From assembly GCA_015680685.1 (NCBI GenBank), contig MNCI01022307.1, positions 513,181 through 553,109 of the forward strand: 39,929 nucleotides of DNA. Direction: 5' to 3'. Made by a program: the position numbers and the translations under genes. Below the pieces are notes generated by a model. The model worked only from the letters and a program-made list of their open reading frames with translations. It ran no database searches and was not told the origin of the DNA. Positions 9,091-20,500 of this stretch are shown here, in pieces (position 1 is the stretch's first letter; each line of letters opens with the position of its first letter). This stretch comes from Gnetum montanum (Eukaryota > Streptophyta > Gnetopsida > Gnetales > Gnetaceae).

Positions 9091-12000
9091 ATTTTTTGGA
9101 AAGTGCTCCTACCTTTATCTAATGTGTTACCATTTTTATAAGCATAAAAGTTTTTAAGTTCTTTTCTACTAATATTGGAAACATGTTACTATTTTAAGGA
9201 CTTTGTGTAAAAGAAGTAGGATTAGATGAAGTTCCTATCCTTCAAATCTTTTCTAGACTTACCTTGAAGAAGGGGCATTTCCTAGATCTTGGTTCACTTG
9301 TACTATTGATGTTCTCTTATGTAATAACTACTAAGGTAGCACTTTTATGGTATAATTAGGTTGGTAGTTCTCCTTACATTACTATTGGTAATAGATTTGG
9401 AGATTGATAAGATGGTCCTGTTGCTAGTTGAGACATGTAAGATTGTGGCTTCATGCATGGGGTTGTAGGCTTGTGGTATTCTATTGGATAGTAGGGAGAA
9501 GAAGCATGAATAAGAGTACTTCTTGAAGATACAAGACATTGTACATAGCATCCATAGAGATTTGGTTTTCAGTATGGATACTGTTGCCTTGGTGGTGGCA
9601 TTCTCCATGACTGTGATTATTGCCATTACAAGTGGTATTACTCTTGCAATTGAGGATAAGCTCTACTTAGATAATATTATTGTTAATAGGGTTTTCTGTA
9701 ATTACCTTGTAGGTAAGATAACTATTTAGGCATTTATTTTTTCACAAACTTCAAATCAAGTACATATTCCCTAAACTTTTGTAACTAGGCCACAATAGGA
9801 CAACATTCCTTACAGTGTTCATATTGGGCATACTTTTCAACCAATGCCATCTTTAGAACTTGAGTTTGTAACTTTCTCTATTGCATAAAATTTTCCTTTA
9901 TTTTTATAATTATCATGGTTGTTATCCTTTTTCTTCTTCCTGTCCTTATTTCTATTGAAGACTTCTTTGGTTTTCTCTTCTACTATTTTCAATGTTGTTG
10001 CAAACTTTTCATCTATAGAGTCCCACATTTTCTCTACCTTTGTTGCAATGTCATTTATTGATTTTGAATAGGTAGAGTCTTTCGTTGAATCACATCTTCT
10101 AATATTTTCTCTTATGTTTCACATATCCTTACATCTTTTTCTCTAATACTAGATTTCTATTGTATTCTTTAGCTAGTCTCTTTTGCACAACTCTTCTTCT
10201 TCTTTTGCTACTTGATCTAGTAACCTTTAAATTTGATGAGGTGTCATCTCTAATAATTTACCTTAGGAATATATTCCAATAGTCTCTCTCATTTTGTTCC
10301 TCAACACATCAATGATGTACTGTAGTTGTTCCATTTGGGAAAATCCATGGCTTGGCCATTGATGAGTGGCGAGGTACCCCTACACTCAACCATACGAATA
10401 CGAGCGTAACACGCATGATTCGGTCGAACTCCGCAGACTAAGTGCCTACACGCCTCAAGGAACAATTAAGGTTAATTATTCGTTGTCTTCCAAGACTTAC
10501 TTGTATTTGTCACGGTTTATGGTTAAGTAAGTTTGAGGTATATGATTTTTATATCTTTTTCTATTTTATCTCCTATGCTGAGAGGTGAAGGGTTGAAGAA
10601 ACTAATTAACTAACTCTAACTAACTAACTAAGCTTGAATTAACCTAGCGTCAGCATCCATTCCCACTTACTTTTCACACCCTGAACCAATGCAACCGTGG
10701 TTACCAAACGCTAGTCGTTGCTGGGATCACCACGTGTAATGCACATGCTCGAAGTGGTCGTACTGAGGCACTTAATTAGGAGAGAAGGGTTGAGAGAGAA
10801 TTAATTCCTAACAAAGCATGTAAATGATAAATAGTAAATAACAATAAATAAAATCCTAATTAGCCTATTCCATTCACTACAAGGTTTATCCAAGAAGTTC
10901 ATCTTTATTTCCGTACAAAAACTTGTGTTTAGGTACAATGTCTGCTCGAATAAAGATCTATTCACTTAGGACTCCTACTATGGGCACATGGAAAATATTC
11001 TATCTTTGGAGTGATCAATCTGCCAGAGTTTCACTACGATCTAAGCCTAAGATGAGAAACAAGGGAGAGTCACCTCTTATTTATAGATATGACGTCACAC
11101 CGCAATATCACGTACGTGATATCGTGGGGGACAACGCGATATCGCGGCCCATGCGATACCGTGTCCCATTAGACATGTATGTAGCAATGAATATTATTTA
11201 CCCATTGCTACATCAAGGGATTCATGTGTCTCTTGGATTTATTTTCTTAAATTTAACACTCTAGAATAAGTTTGATATTTGTCATTGAAGAGCTGTAGCA
11301 TGGTTCTTCTTCTTTAGATTGATTTTGGTTCTAAGGTTTTGTACTAGCTCTTTACTTATTTTATGAGAATTTTGGGAAACAACTTGAATTTCTACTAATC
11401 ATTCTCTATGTTTTGTAGAGCATAGGCATCATTGAAGGTTTGGAAGTGATGTTGCAGATCCACATTATATCCTCTTTCAAACTTGTCAAGTCATTTGATG
11501 CAATTATCCCTTAAAAGCTTAGTAGGTATGTACACTACTTTCCTAATGTTTATAATAGTGTGAGGGGTTAGTAGGAGCTCTTCATAATCTTTGGATTTGT
11601 AAGCTTTGTTGTCGTGATGGTCCCTCTAATGCTAATAGTGTTTTCTTCTCTCATGTTTGATTTCTCTTACTTTTTTTCTCTCTTCTTCATCTTTGTATGG
11701 ATTCTCAAAATGTCTTCTTTTGTTGGCATGTCTCTCATGATCCATTCTTCTTTCCCTACCATGACCTCTTGTTCTTCATTCTCTCTTGTTAGAGTCTATT
11801 GATGAGTGTGACAAAGAGGATGGGGGAGTTGGAAAATAGTCTTAGCTGATTCTCCTTTTATGACTCCTTGATTCATCTCTTCTATATCTATTAGATGATT
11901 TAGGCCTTAAATTCTCCCTAAGACTAGAGTCTACCTCATCTTTTCCCAAAATTCGTATAAGAGCTAAACATAAATTTTTCTTCATAGGATCTTCAATGCA

Positions 12001-12300
12001 TATTATTGGTGAGTGAGAACTGGATCCATGAGTCTGATGAGAATTTTCATCTTTACATGGTTCATCTTCTTTCCTATCAAGGATGATCATCTATGGAGAT
12101 TTCTTTCCTTTTTCTTATTCATATCATCCTTTCTTGTTTGAGCCTCTACTATTTGATATGACCTAGTCAATTTTTGGTAACTTGATACCTTTCTTGTACA
12201 TGGCCAATATTCAATCTCAAGAGGGTTTCTTGAAGCATAGATGGTACTGAGTGTTCTAGTGACAAGCCAATGTTGCCTTATAAATTTTTCCATTTGAATT
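9090..12300 (-). pseudogene. E2 gag, split by solo LTR S1
   Basis: The segments align with E1 and E4 gag: an Arg/Glu/His-rich middle (about 11620-12090), capsid-like sequence (11172-11500), and, after the S1 insertion, the Lys-rich segment 9837-10028. The zinc knuckle region (about 9780-9850) has lost its first cysteines. The N-terminal block that opens gag in E1, E3 and E4 is not clearly visible, so this copy is probably truncated there. Multiple stops are present. The spacing to the PBS is longer than in E4. Confidence 0.75.
10360..11171 (-). mobile_element. S1: solo LTR, family I, in E2 gag
   Basis: 812 bp from TGATGAG (10360) to the decayed end CCCATTA (11165-11171). Flanks are GCCAT (10355-10359) and GACAT (11172-11176), a 4/5 target duplication. 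E2 gag reads on at both sides and there is no internal region, so unequal recombination between two LTRs left one. The U3 has an intact GCGATATCGC at 11136-11145, with a TATA box just before the array at about 11077-11090. Confidence 0.88.
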
Positions 12301-12576
12301 ATTCATCCTAGTGAAAAATGAATATGAAATCAAGATAATAAAGATTAGCATGATCATGTGAGATTATTATTTACATTAGCACACTCTAGTCTTCTTTATT
12401 ATAATCGCTAAATCAATAGCATGTGGAGATTTTACTTTAGATATTGAAGTCATTTTAGGTTGGTTGACACATAAGCATACGTATTTTGAAAATTTTTTTT
12501 AAGTATGAAAGATAGACTTGATGATACTTGATACAATTAACTATGTAAGATCAAATAACTAGCAAACATTGACACA

Positions 12577-12594
12577 TCCCTGACAACGATACCA
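12577..12594 (-). promoter_or_regulatory. E2 primer binding site
   Basis: On minus, TGGTATCGTTGTCAGGGA is a decayed tRNA-Asp-type PBS next to the E2 5' LTR. It supports the element boundary. Confidence 0.7.
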
Positions 12595-12595
12595 C

Positions 12596-13455
12596 TGATG
12601 AATAGTAGAGAATTCCAACACTCAACCATACAAGTCACAAGTACTCGTGTGCAACCAAATAATAATTTGTGAATGGATAATGTAAGTATACTAGTGAGTT
12701 GAAAAGAAGTTCATGATTGTTGTCTTTCCACTTAGAGTTAGTGAGGTACAAAATGTATGGTTTAACTCTTAGTGAGGCATATGATAAAATGATGTTGTAT
12801 AGCTTTAAGTATGGTAAGTATGAACATAGCAAAAATGATTATAAATTCTATCTCTAAGTACATTGAAAATGAAAAACTATTCTAGCCTACTGGCAATAAG
12901 CATTTGTTCCTAGTTTTAAGTACACATCCTAGGTTGATGTAATTATTATTAGCATTACTAAGTAACTTTACTACTAAGAAAATCAAGAAAAGTTACTACT
13001 AGGTTACCAAAAAATTATTCTTTATGTTCAAAACCAATTGTACTCATTCCATCTTACTAATGAACATTGAAATATTAAATGACATAGGAAATATAAATGA
13101 CATAGGAAAAGTAAACAACATGGGAAAATAAATATATTCTACGTGAGATGCTGCAATGATGAAGAAATATCTCAATCTTTATTACCAATCATGAATTATA
13201 TCTAGGAATAATGAATTGTATCTAGGAATAATCCACTCAAATAAAGATGTCATACAACTATAATTCATAACAACTAACTCTAACTTTAAGAAAACAATCT
13301 GCAATAATTTTGCTAAGTGTTTATCAAAAAATTATTTTCAATGTAATGATGGCTTGTATTTATAGGCATAACCATGACCTAATACATCATATCTACAAGA
13401 TCATATATTGGGCTACGATATCATAGATACAATATCATAGTCCTTTGTGTTCATA
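12596..13455 (-). mobile_element. E2 5' LTR
   Basis: It begins TGATGAATAG at 12596 beside the PBS and shows the family I order on minus: TATA box near 13350-13360 and a decayed palindrome array (about 13380-13440, now ATATCAT-type). The outer end is near 13455, where TTCATA replaces CTCATCA, so the exact boundary is uncertain by a few bases. Its partner LTR is outside the window. Confidence 0.75.
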
Positions 13456-14109
13456 AAAAACTAAAACAAGCAAGCTCTTACATAAGATAGTAACAAGAAA
13501 TCATCTTATCATTGGTATTTTAGATAGTATGCTCCTAGGCACATTATTTTGCATCCCATGTTTGTGTTTTTATGAAATTATTCGTTGGAATCAGGGTAAA
13601 AAATTCAACACCCTTCTGGGTCATTTTTTCATATAGAAGAAGATATATCTAAAATTTTTATTGGCCTAAGACAGGTAACGTTACAAATTTCCTATCACTA
13701 ATAAAGGGTGTGATTATTTTTATAATTTCATTAGAAGGGTGTTGATGTCTATGCCAAGCTATGACATATTTTGATATGTATGTCAACTACTAGTCTACTG
13801 CCTATATAGATATGTGTGCTAAAACCATTTTTGACCATGATGCCAAGCTACATTAATATGTGCGCCATGAAATTTGATTATAAACTTATGAAGCACAAAA
13901 GGTTATACTAATGTGTGTGCCATTTTACAAAAAATTTTATTAGTTATGTCTTTGGTGCCAAAATGAAAATATTACTGTGCATAAAAGCTTCACATACCTC
14001 CATTCTTAACATGCCCTTTACTAAGCTAATTCCACTTCGCTTATGTAAGTCCACTTAGAGTTTACATCAAGTTTTTGTTTAGTTGCCTCCACAAGATAGT
14101 AAAGCATAA
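13456..14109. other. AT-rich non-coding DNA
   Basis: No convincing ORF, RNA gene or known element. It contains a small inverted-repeat unit (13605-13745) and loosely repeated phrases such as GCCAAGCTA and ATATGTGTGC (13750-13960). Confidence 0.5.
13605..13745. repeat. MITE-like inverted-repeat unit
   Basis: Perfect 13-bp terminal inverted repeats TCAACACCCTTCT (13605-13617) and AGAAGGGTGTTGA (13733-13745) enclose 115 bp of AT-rich DNA. The size suits a MITE, but no target duplication is clear, so the class is not assigned. Confidence 0.4.
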
Positions 14110-14848
14110 TGGCTATAATAATCATTGATTGTGATGATGTGTCTTTTGGTATGATTGCTACTATTCTTTTATTTTCAAATCATTTTTTATTTAAGATTTG
14201 TATTTGCATTTTGTTTCATTATGGTTTTATTCTACAATGTTTTGTTGTAGATAGATACTTCATGTGCTTTTAATTTTTCTAATTTTGTATTTTATTATTG
14301 ATGAAAATGAAGCTAGGAGTAGGGTGATCTAGTCCTTTTTATCAATATCAGTTATTTTACAAATTTAGAGTTCTTTTTTTAATTTTCATTGTGAATAGTA
14401 AGAAAGGTTTTGGTGGTTACCATATTCTCGTTTTGTTTGTGTGTTTTTTTGTTTTTTGGATTTTTTTTTTAAAAAATTGATCATTTACAATAAGAGAGAT
14501 TTTAGAGGCTACCATGCTGAATTTTAAAGCACTTATTTATGTTTTAGATGATTTTACTCTTTGATATTGTATTGTTGATGACTTCTTCCTATGCTTTTAT
14601 TTTTTCTAAATCTATTTTGGTGATTGAGTTTTTTTCTCGTTAGTAATCATTGATTGTGATGATGCCTCTTTTAGTAATATTTTTTTTATTTTACTTTTGA
14701 TTTTGATCACTATTAATAAGAGGTTTTAGAGGCTTCCATGTTAAATTTTAAAGCACTTATTTATGTTTCCATTAGTATTATTCTATGATGTTGTATTGTA
14801 GATAGAAGCTTCCTGTACTTTTATTTTTTCTAAATTTATTTTAATGAT
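14110..14848. repeat. Tandem array, ~520-bp unit, left of LINE
   Basis: The phrase TCATTGATTGTGATGATG recurs at about 14127 and 14647, roughly 520 bp apart. Shared stretches such as GAGGTTTTAGAGGCTACC and TTTTAAAGCACTTATTTATG lie between. The same units resume at 37886-38430, so this is one array split by the LINE. No coding potential. Confidence 0.7.
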
Positions 14849-15499
14849 GGGGTTGTTATGGTACACCCCAAAAATTTAAAAATTTTATTAATCAACAATA
14901 GTAATATATCTAAAGTAGTAATATGATGGTTCATGACCAAAATCCCAAAAACAAAATGCATTATATCATAGCTTCAAAACATCAAAAATAGCACAGAGAG
15001 AGAAAGGAAAGGCTCAATAGTATTTGGGGGTGCCAATATTGGTTTTCACCCTTGCAACCAATCCTAAAAGACCTTGCCCATGGGGTAGGAAAAAAGATCA
15101 AGCCATGCCCTCTGTTAGAAGTGCCCTTTTTGGTTTTTTCTTCCAACAAGAGGTTTCCTATAAAATTTGAATAAACTAAAAAGCCATTTGAATCACAAAT
15201 GATAAAAAATCAAACATCATCTAAAAGAAATCAAGAAATAGCATATGGAGCATTGTTCCATGCACATAAGAAAGAAAAGAAAGAATTAATATTCCTAGGA
15301 TACTTCTTTTTCTTACTATGAACTTAAAACAAAAAGTTCATCTAAAGATTTAACTTTATCTCAAAATTAAAACTTTACTTTATAGAATTTCTCTTGTAGA
15401 TCACATCACATTTATGCTTCGAAATGTAAAAAAGGACATCAAGCCAATGCATATTTGAAAAACATCAAGAGTACCAATATCTATTGTCCCTGCACAAAT
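14849..15499 (-). other. LINE 3' end, non-coding
   Basis: Downstream of the zf-RVT-like motif on minus. No ORF. The end adjoining the target has a short GGGGT/ACACCCC inverted repeat (about 14849-14870) instead of a poly(A) tail. Confidence 0.5.
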
Positions 15500-16309
15500 G
15501 GTATAAGTAGAATAATTTTGATTTTTTTTAAAATCTAAGAGCTAAAAAATACCATTGTCAAACTTGTTGAGAAAAAGAGCACTAAATGAAAAAATGTTCA
15601 ATAGAATCTTCACTTGAGCAAACTAGGAAAACTAGATTATCAAAACCAAGAAGTTTTAATTGTCACCCAATAGGAACACCTCTATATAATAAAGACTAAG
15701 CAGAGAACTACACTTTTTACTAAACCCCAAGTTTGTAAAATTTTTTAAATCTTTGTATTCAGTGTTTCTCAATATCTTGAGCATTCCATCTACAATTAAG
15801 GATTTCAAAAGGAGCTTTCTCTCTATCAAACCACTAGTGACCTTTTGCAAGAGAAAAATGAACCATCTTAACATCATTAGGCCAAGCCCAATTATCCCAA
15901 AACAAGATGAGAGTTAAGAAGAAGATCTTAAGAAAACTGCTAAACACCTATCACAAAGAGTTTGAAAATAGACCATATCTATTCTATTTAAATTGAATTT
16001 AGCTTGAAATTCTTTCCATTCTATTGGTACAAGAGGGGTTGTATTAGAGAAAAAATTTGCAATATGAGTAATACCTTTATGATTGAATTTAATTCTTTTT
16101 AGGTGAAAATTATAAGTAGCTAAAGTACCAGTATTCCCACAACATGGTACCCACTAGATGGACATCCATTTAATGGAATCCCATGAATGTCGGGAAGTGT
16201 ACCATTGCAAATAAGAATTAATTTACTACCAAGTTGATCAAATGCATTGTAGCACAAGTGATCCTCTAATTTTAATATTAGCAAAAGTGACAATCCAATT
16301 TTTTAATTA
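15500..16309 (-). pseudogene. LINE ORF2 C-terminus with zf-RVT-like motif
   Basis: The minus strand reads Asn-Trp-Ala-Trp-Pro-Asn-Asp and RW.AQDI-type phrases, then near 15590-15627 a Cys-Ser-Ser-Glu-Asp-Ser-Ile-Glu-His-Phe-Phe..Cys motif. This matches the zinc-binding domain that ends many plant L1 ORF2 proteins. It is broken by stops and frameshifts. It continues the RT at 22936, across the E3 insertion. Confidence 0.7.
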
Positions 16310-16314
16310 AGTAT

Positions 16315-16709
16315 TGATGAGTGGTGAGGTACCCCTACACCCAACCATCCGAATCACTAAGGCATTCACATGCGATCTAGTCAAATTCCATGGACCTATA
16401 GTTCTCCAGTGCACTAGTTCTTCTAGGAAGTGAAATGGGCATTGAGAATGTTCATTGTCTTCCCAACTACACTTGTGAAGCTCAAGGATATATTTATAAG
16501 TCTAGAGAAAATAGACTACAAGAGCTTTGCTACTTTGATAAAAAATTATATGAAAATTGTGAGCCCAAGCACTATATTTATAGGTTGGCATATACCCCCC
16601 AACATTGGATATCTAACATTGTAGCTGGGCTTCGACGTCGGATACCTGACATCGAGGATCCAATGTCAAATACTCAACATCAGAGTAGATAAAAACATGA
16701 GATTCATCA
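16315..16709 (-). mobile_element. E3 3' LTR, internally deleted
   Basis: 395 bp against 907 bp for the 5' LTR. Alignment runs from TGATGAG to CTCAAGGATA (about 16490), then resumes at TCTAGAGAAAATA, so most of R-U5 including the poly(A) signal is missing. U3 with a TATA box (about 16568-16578) and the repeat array (16590-16690) is kept and ends TTCATCA. Confidence 0.88.
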
Positions 16710-18696
16710 TACCCCCACAACTAAATGAAGACACATCCTCGAGTGAAGAAAAGGAGGAACAAGTTACTTATAAAATATTAGGAAGGTATGGGATTATTGA
16801 TTGACATACAAACTGACCAGATGGAACAAATAGACTATGAGTGCCAAAGTGTATAGAGTTACAATCTTTACAAAGTTGGATGTTCATGATAAGAGAAGTG
16901 ATCACCCTGGATAAAATTAACATCCAATGCCTCTTGGCATCTGAAGAGTGAGAGAGAAGATCCCATGATCATGAATAATCCTTGTCATGTGGTACTGTTG
17001 CATCATTCTTGGTGAAGATAGTCCCACTTCTAATCCATGCTTTCCACTATAATCATAACAAAATTATGAATTAGTATGCAATGTGTAACACATAGCTATT
17101 AAATTCCTTATCTTGTTAGTGGTTACACTCAGCTAGGTTGTGATTATGGTAGATTAATTCCTTTAGTAGTATTAGCAGGAAGGCTGACAAATAGGGCAAA
17201 ATAGATAAGTAATCCATTAAATTTGAAAAAGGTTCAACATAATGAAATATTTGAAGAGGGTGTAAGAATTCACAATAATAAAAAGGAAGGTTCATTGAAA
17301 ACTATTGTAAAGATGTGCACAGTTGGATGCCATTGATGAGGTAAACAAAAGAATTTGGTTGTAAGAGTGTCTAAGGGTAAAGAACTTAACTAACCCAACC
17401 AAAAGATATGCATGTGGGTCCTCCCTAAAGTAAGCATGGGCCTCTTATGCCCTTGCATAAGTTCAAACCAAAGAGTCTGTGGTGGATGATTAATGATTAT
17501 AGAAGGTTAAGTACAAAAACCTAGAAGAAACTACCTCCTAAGATTTCTAACACATCAAAATAGGATGTCAAACAAAAATAGAAAACCAGTAGTGAGGTGA
17601 GACATGGAAAGCATAGATGGATGAGAGAGAGTGAAATAGAGTTCCTGATTAGGGTCACATGAAGTCCCTTGTGAATTTTATGGTTAAATGACATAATAGG
17701 ATTCATCATTAGTCTAGACCAAAACCAACAACATTCAGTGACTTCACATCATCATTCTAAGACCAGTCCATCCCCTTGAGACACAAGAGTGCTCCCATAG
17801 AACAACCACTGTTCCTTATTAAAGAAGAAAAGAGAAGTAGGAAGTGAGCAAGGGCCTTAGTTAGAGGGGACCTCTAGGCTTGGGTGAAATGCCTTTCTAG
17901 TCTCATAACCAGTGCTTGTAGCCCATTTATTTTGTCTAAGGGGTGTGCTTTGAATTTTCATCTCTTTTTTTTTTCTAAAATGGGAACCACACCATGCAAA
18001 AATACATGTGTTTATTTTTTTTAAAGGGTGTGCTTTGAATTCCCATCATTTTTTTATGATGAGAGCCACACCATGCAAAGACTTATTCAACTTCCTTTTA
18101 TTGGTCAACACAAAATGGTAATAAATCTATGAAAACACACATGCACCTAGGTAAACAGAAAGGCACAGAGAATACCAAATCCCCTTAAAATCACACCCTA
18201 TTCAAACCTTTAAATCCTTTTCAATTTTAGAAACTACCAAAGTCACAAGTTCATTAAAGTTTCATTAATGAAAAAGGGACTGCACATTTCCAGAACAAGG
18301 AAAATCATAGAGTTTGTGGATGGGTGGATGTTATGCACTCACTGCTTGTTGCATGAAAAAGAACCATGTCCTAATCATTAATAACAAAATTCAAAGCTAG
18401 AATCCAGACACCAACAATCAAATAACAAAATAGTACATACCACCATCAAGTAATACATTACCACTGTACCTAGCAATTATTAATAAAAGGTTAGAAAAAA
18501 AATCAAAATAAAATAAAATAAAATATAAAAGAAAGTGTAAAATTTTCAAGAAATAGCAAATGTACTAATGATGGTGTAAAACAAAACTTAGAAAAGATTA
18601 ATAACATGAAAATAAGAAGATGTAAAATAAAGAATGTGTAAAACAAAAAGTTGTAAAACAAAAATATGAAAAACTGAGGAGCCACGTATATGGTTA
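16710..18696 (-). other. E3 3' region with PPT
   Basis: Non-coding and homologous to E1 1757-3640 and E4 34540-36398. It holds a PPT at 16710-16719 (TGTGGGGGTA on minus), a pyrimidine tract ending in AG (16941-16960), the conserved block 17400-17490 and two hairpins (17942-18072). No env-like ORF is seen. Confidence 0.7.
17942..18072 (-). repeat. E3 tandem A-loop hairpins (two units)
   Basis: Unit 1 is 17942-17993 and unit 2 is 18027-18072. In unit 2 the minus-strand stem is TCTCATCAT, an A6 loop, then ATGATGGGA: nine pairs with one G-T wobble, plus GGTGTG/CACACC outside. The stem sequence differs from E1 and E4 but still pairs. Unit 1 is weaker. Confidence 0.7.
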
Positions 18697-20140
18697 GCAT
18701 GGGTGGCCATCTCCCCCACGACTAAGTTGAAAGGAGGAAATTAAAAATATGGAGTTTGGTTGTCCATCTGATGAGGCGTTTGTTGTATTAGCTAGCTTAT
18801 GCTCATGGAAAGGTTTGACTTGTTGGATGTTGACCAGCTGTTTCTTTTTTGGGCTCTCAAGTTTGTAGATCATCATGGCCCTAGAAGGAAAAGTTTCATA
18901 AATGATGTAAGGTCATTTCCACAACATTTGGAACTTAGTTCATTAAGGTACATGTGTCAGATTCCAGTAAACAACCTTATCTCTTAGTTGAAATTTGACT
19001 TTTTTGATTTTAAGGTCATGACGCTTTTTGTTGTAGGCCTTGTGAAACTCATTAGATGATAGGGCCACCAATAGGTTTTTGTCTAAAAAGTTGAGATTTA
19101 TTAGTCTTTATTTTTATGCTAGACTCAATTCAAGGTCAAGGTCACAGGCTATTGAAAGTGTACATAGCTCGGATTGAATAGGAAGTGTTGGTAATTTCTC
19201 ATACACAAGCTCATATGGAGAGTAGCCTATAGGAAGTTTCTATGTTGAGTGGTAGGCCCAAAGGGCATTGTTGAGTTTTGTGCTCCAATATTTCCTATAT
19301 TTGCTAATATTTCTTGTTAGAATCCTTGTGATTTCCCAATTGGTAACCTCAGCTTGACCATTAGCTTGGGGGTGGTAGGGTGTTGTGAGTTTATGTTGAA
19401 CCCCCAAGCATTGCATGAGCTTCCAAAAGTAGTGCCTGTAAAGTGAGTTCCATTATCAGAAATTAATGCATGTGGCACACCAAACCTATTTACAACATTT
19501 TTTGTACAAATTGAGCAACATTAGAAGATGCATAGTTGATGACAATTGCTACTTCTACCCATTTCGTACAATAGTCAATAGTGACTATGATGTACACCTT
19601 TTCATTTAACATGGGTGCAATGGGATCCATGAAAGTAATGTCACAGATGTCGAAGGTTTCTAATGGTTGAATCCATTGTTGAGGTTCCTCCATTCAAGCT
19701 ATCATTCGACCATCTCGTTGGCATCATTCACAAGAGTGGACATAATGGTGAGCATCCCTGAATATTGTTGGCCAATAGTACCCTACCATCAAGATTTTAA
19801 TGGTTGTGCATCTCCCAGTATAGTGTCCTTTGTAAGTACCTTCATAACCATCTTGGAGAATGCGTAGTCGATTAGCATTAGGGACACATCAAAAAATCTT
19901 GTAGAGGTGTCTATTGATCTCCATAAAGTGTTTTACCTGGTGAAGAAACTGTTGTTTCTTCTGATGGTCCAATCCTTATTGCATCTCTTGAGTGAGAAGA
20001 TAGGTGAGAATGCCATCATACCATTTATACTCATTGGACAATTGTTTAGTTATAGTCCCAACAAAGAAAATTTTGTCAAGAAACATATTAGCTGGGTCTT
20101 CTTCCTCTTTGTTATTCCATGATAATCAAGACAAGTTATC
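18697..20140 (-). pseudogene. E3 integrase
   Basis: The enzyme that would insert the cDNA. On minus: an HHCC zinc region (Cys..Cys-Gln near 19710-19730), then core 19350-19693. At the first catalytic Asp position the aligned residue is Thr within ITFMDP, so the site is lost. The second Asp is kept in Leu-Ile-Ser-Asp-Asn-Gly-Thr-His (about 19450-19475). The C-terminal part runs to the pol tail at 18697-18876 (LVNIQQVKPFHEH; SFQLSRGGDGH), which has Gln where E1 and E4 have stops. Frameshifts are frequent. Confidence 0.82.
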
Positions 20141-20500
20141 AATGACCATATTCTTAGTGCACTTTTGATATATCATCATAAGATCAAATTCTTACAATAT
20201 CACCAACCTTTATATGACATAGGGGCTTACTGTTGGCTTGTTTATCAGGAAGTGGAGGGCACTGTGATTTGTGTGCACAAACACCTTATATCCAAGCACA
20301 TAATGCCTAAACTTCTCTAGAGAAAATACCACTACCATCAATTTCTTTTCTGTAGTGGTGTAGCTAAGTTGTGCACCCACAATGCTTTGGCTAGCATAGT
20401 GGATGTAGTATAAATGTTTCTTATCATCCATCTACATAAGTGCAGCTCCTAAGGCATAATTTGATGCATCCTTCATGATGTGGAATGGTCTAGACCAATT
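20141..20500 (-). pseudogene. E3 RNase H
   Basis: A Ty3/Gypsy RNase H, which would remove RNA from the RNA:DNA hybrid. On minus a clean stretch (20431-20210) carries YYIHYASQS, then TTTEKKLMVVVFSLEKFRHYV with the catalytic Glu. At the final catalytic Asp the motif His-Thr-Asp-His has become His-Thr-Asn-His (codon at 20267-20269). It adjoins RT upstream and integrase downstream. Confidence 0.85.

Larger units (their letters stand above)
665..13455 (-). mobile_element. E2: old Athila-like Ty3/Gypsy element, host of E1 and S1
   Basis: On the minus strand, from right to left: 5' LTR (12596-13455), a tRNA-Asp-type PBS (12577-12594), gag, protease, the pol linker and RT. The RNase H, integrase and 3' LTR ends are not in the window. 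E1 (931-8002) and solo LTR S1 (10360-11171) are inserted in it. It is more decayed than its guests: the protease active-site Gly is replaced, the zinc knuckle has lost its first cysteines, and no GCGATATCGC palindrome survives in its LTR. Nothing shows activity. Confidence 0.85.

Noticed and set aside
11614-11802. Hydrophobic plus-strand ORF of 62 aa as a membrane protein
   Set aside because: It is antisense to the Arg/Glu-rich part of E2 gag; the hydrophobicity comes from the complementary codons.
16430-16692. Overlapping plus-strand ORFs of 64 and 85 aa
   Set aside because: They fall wholly inside the E3 3' LTR, antisense to its transcription, and span its deletion junction.
18503-18700. 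Phe/Leu-rich minus-strand ORF as an env-like transmembrane segment
   Set aside because: It consists of A/T-rich low-complexity DNA just after pol; the matching region in E4 is similarly T-rich with no shared protein pattern.
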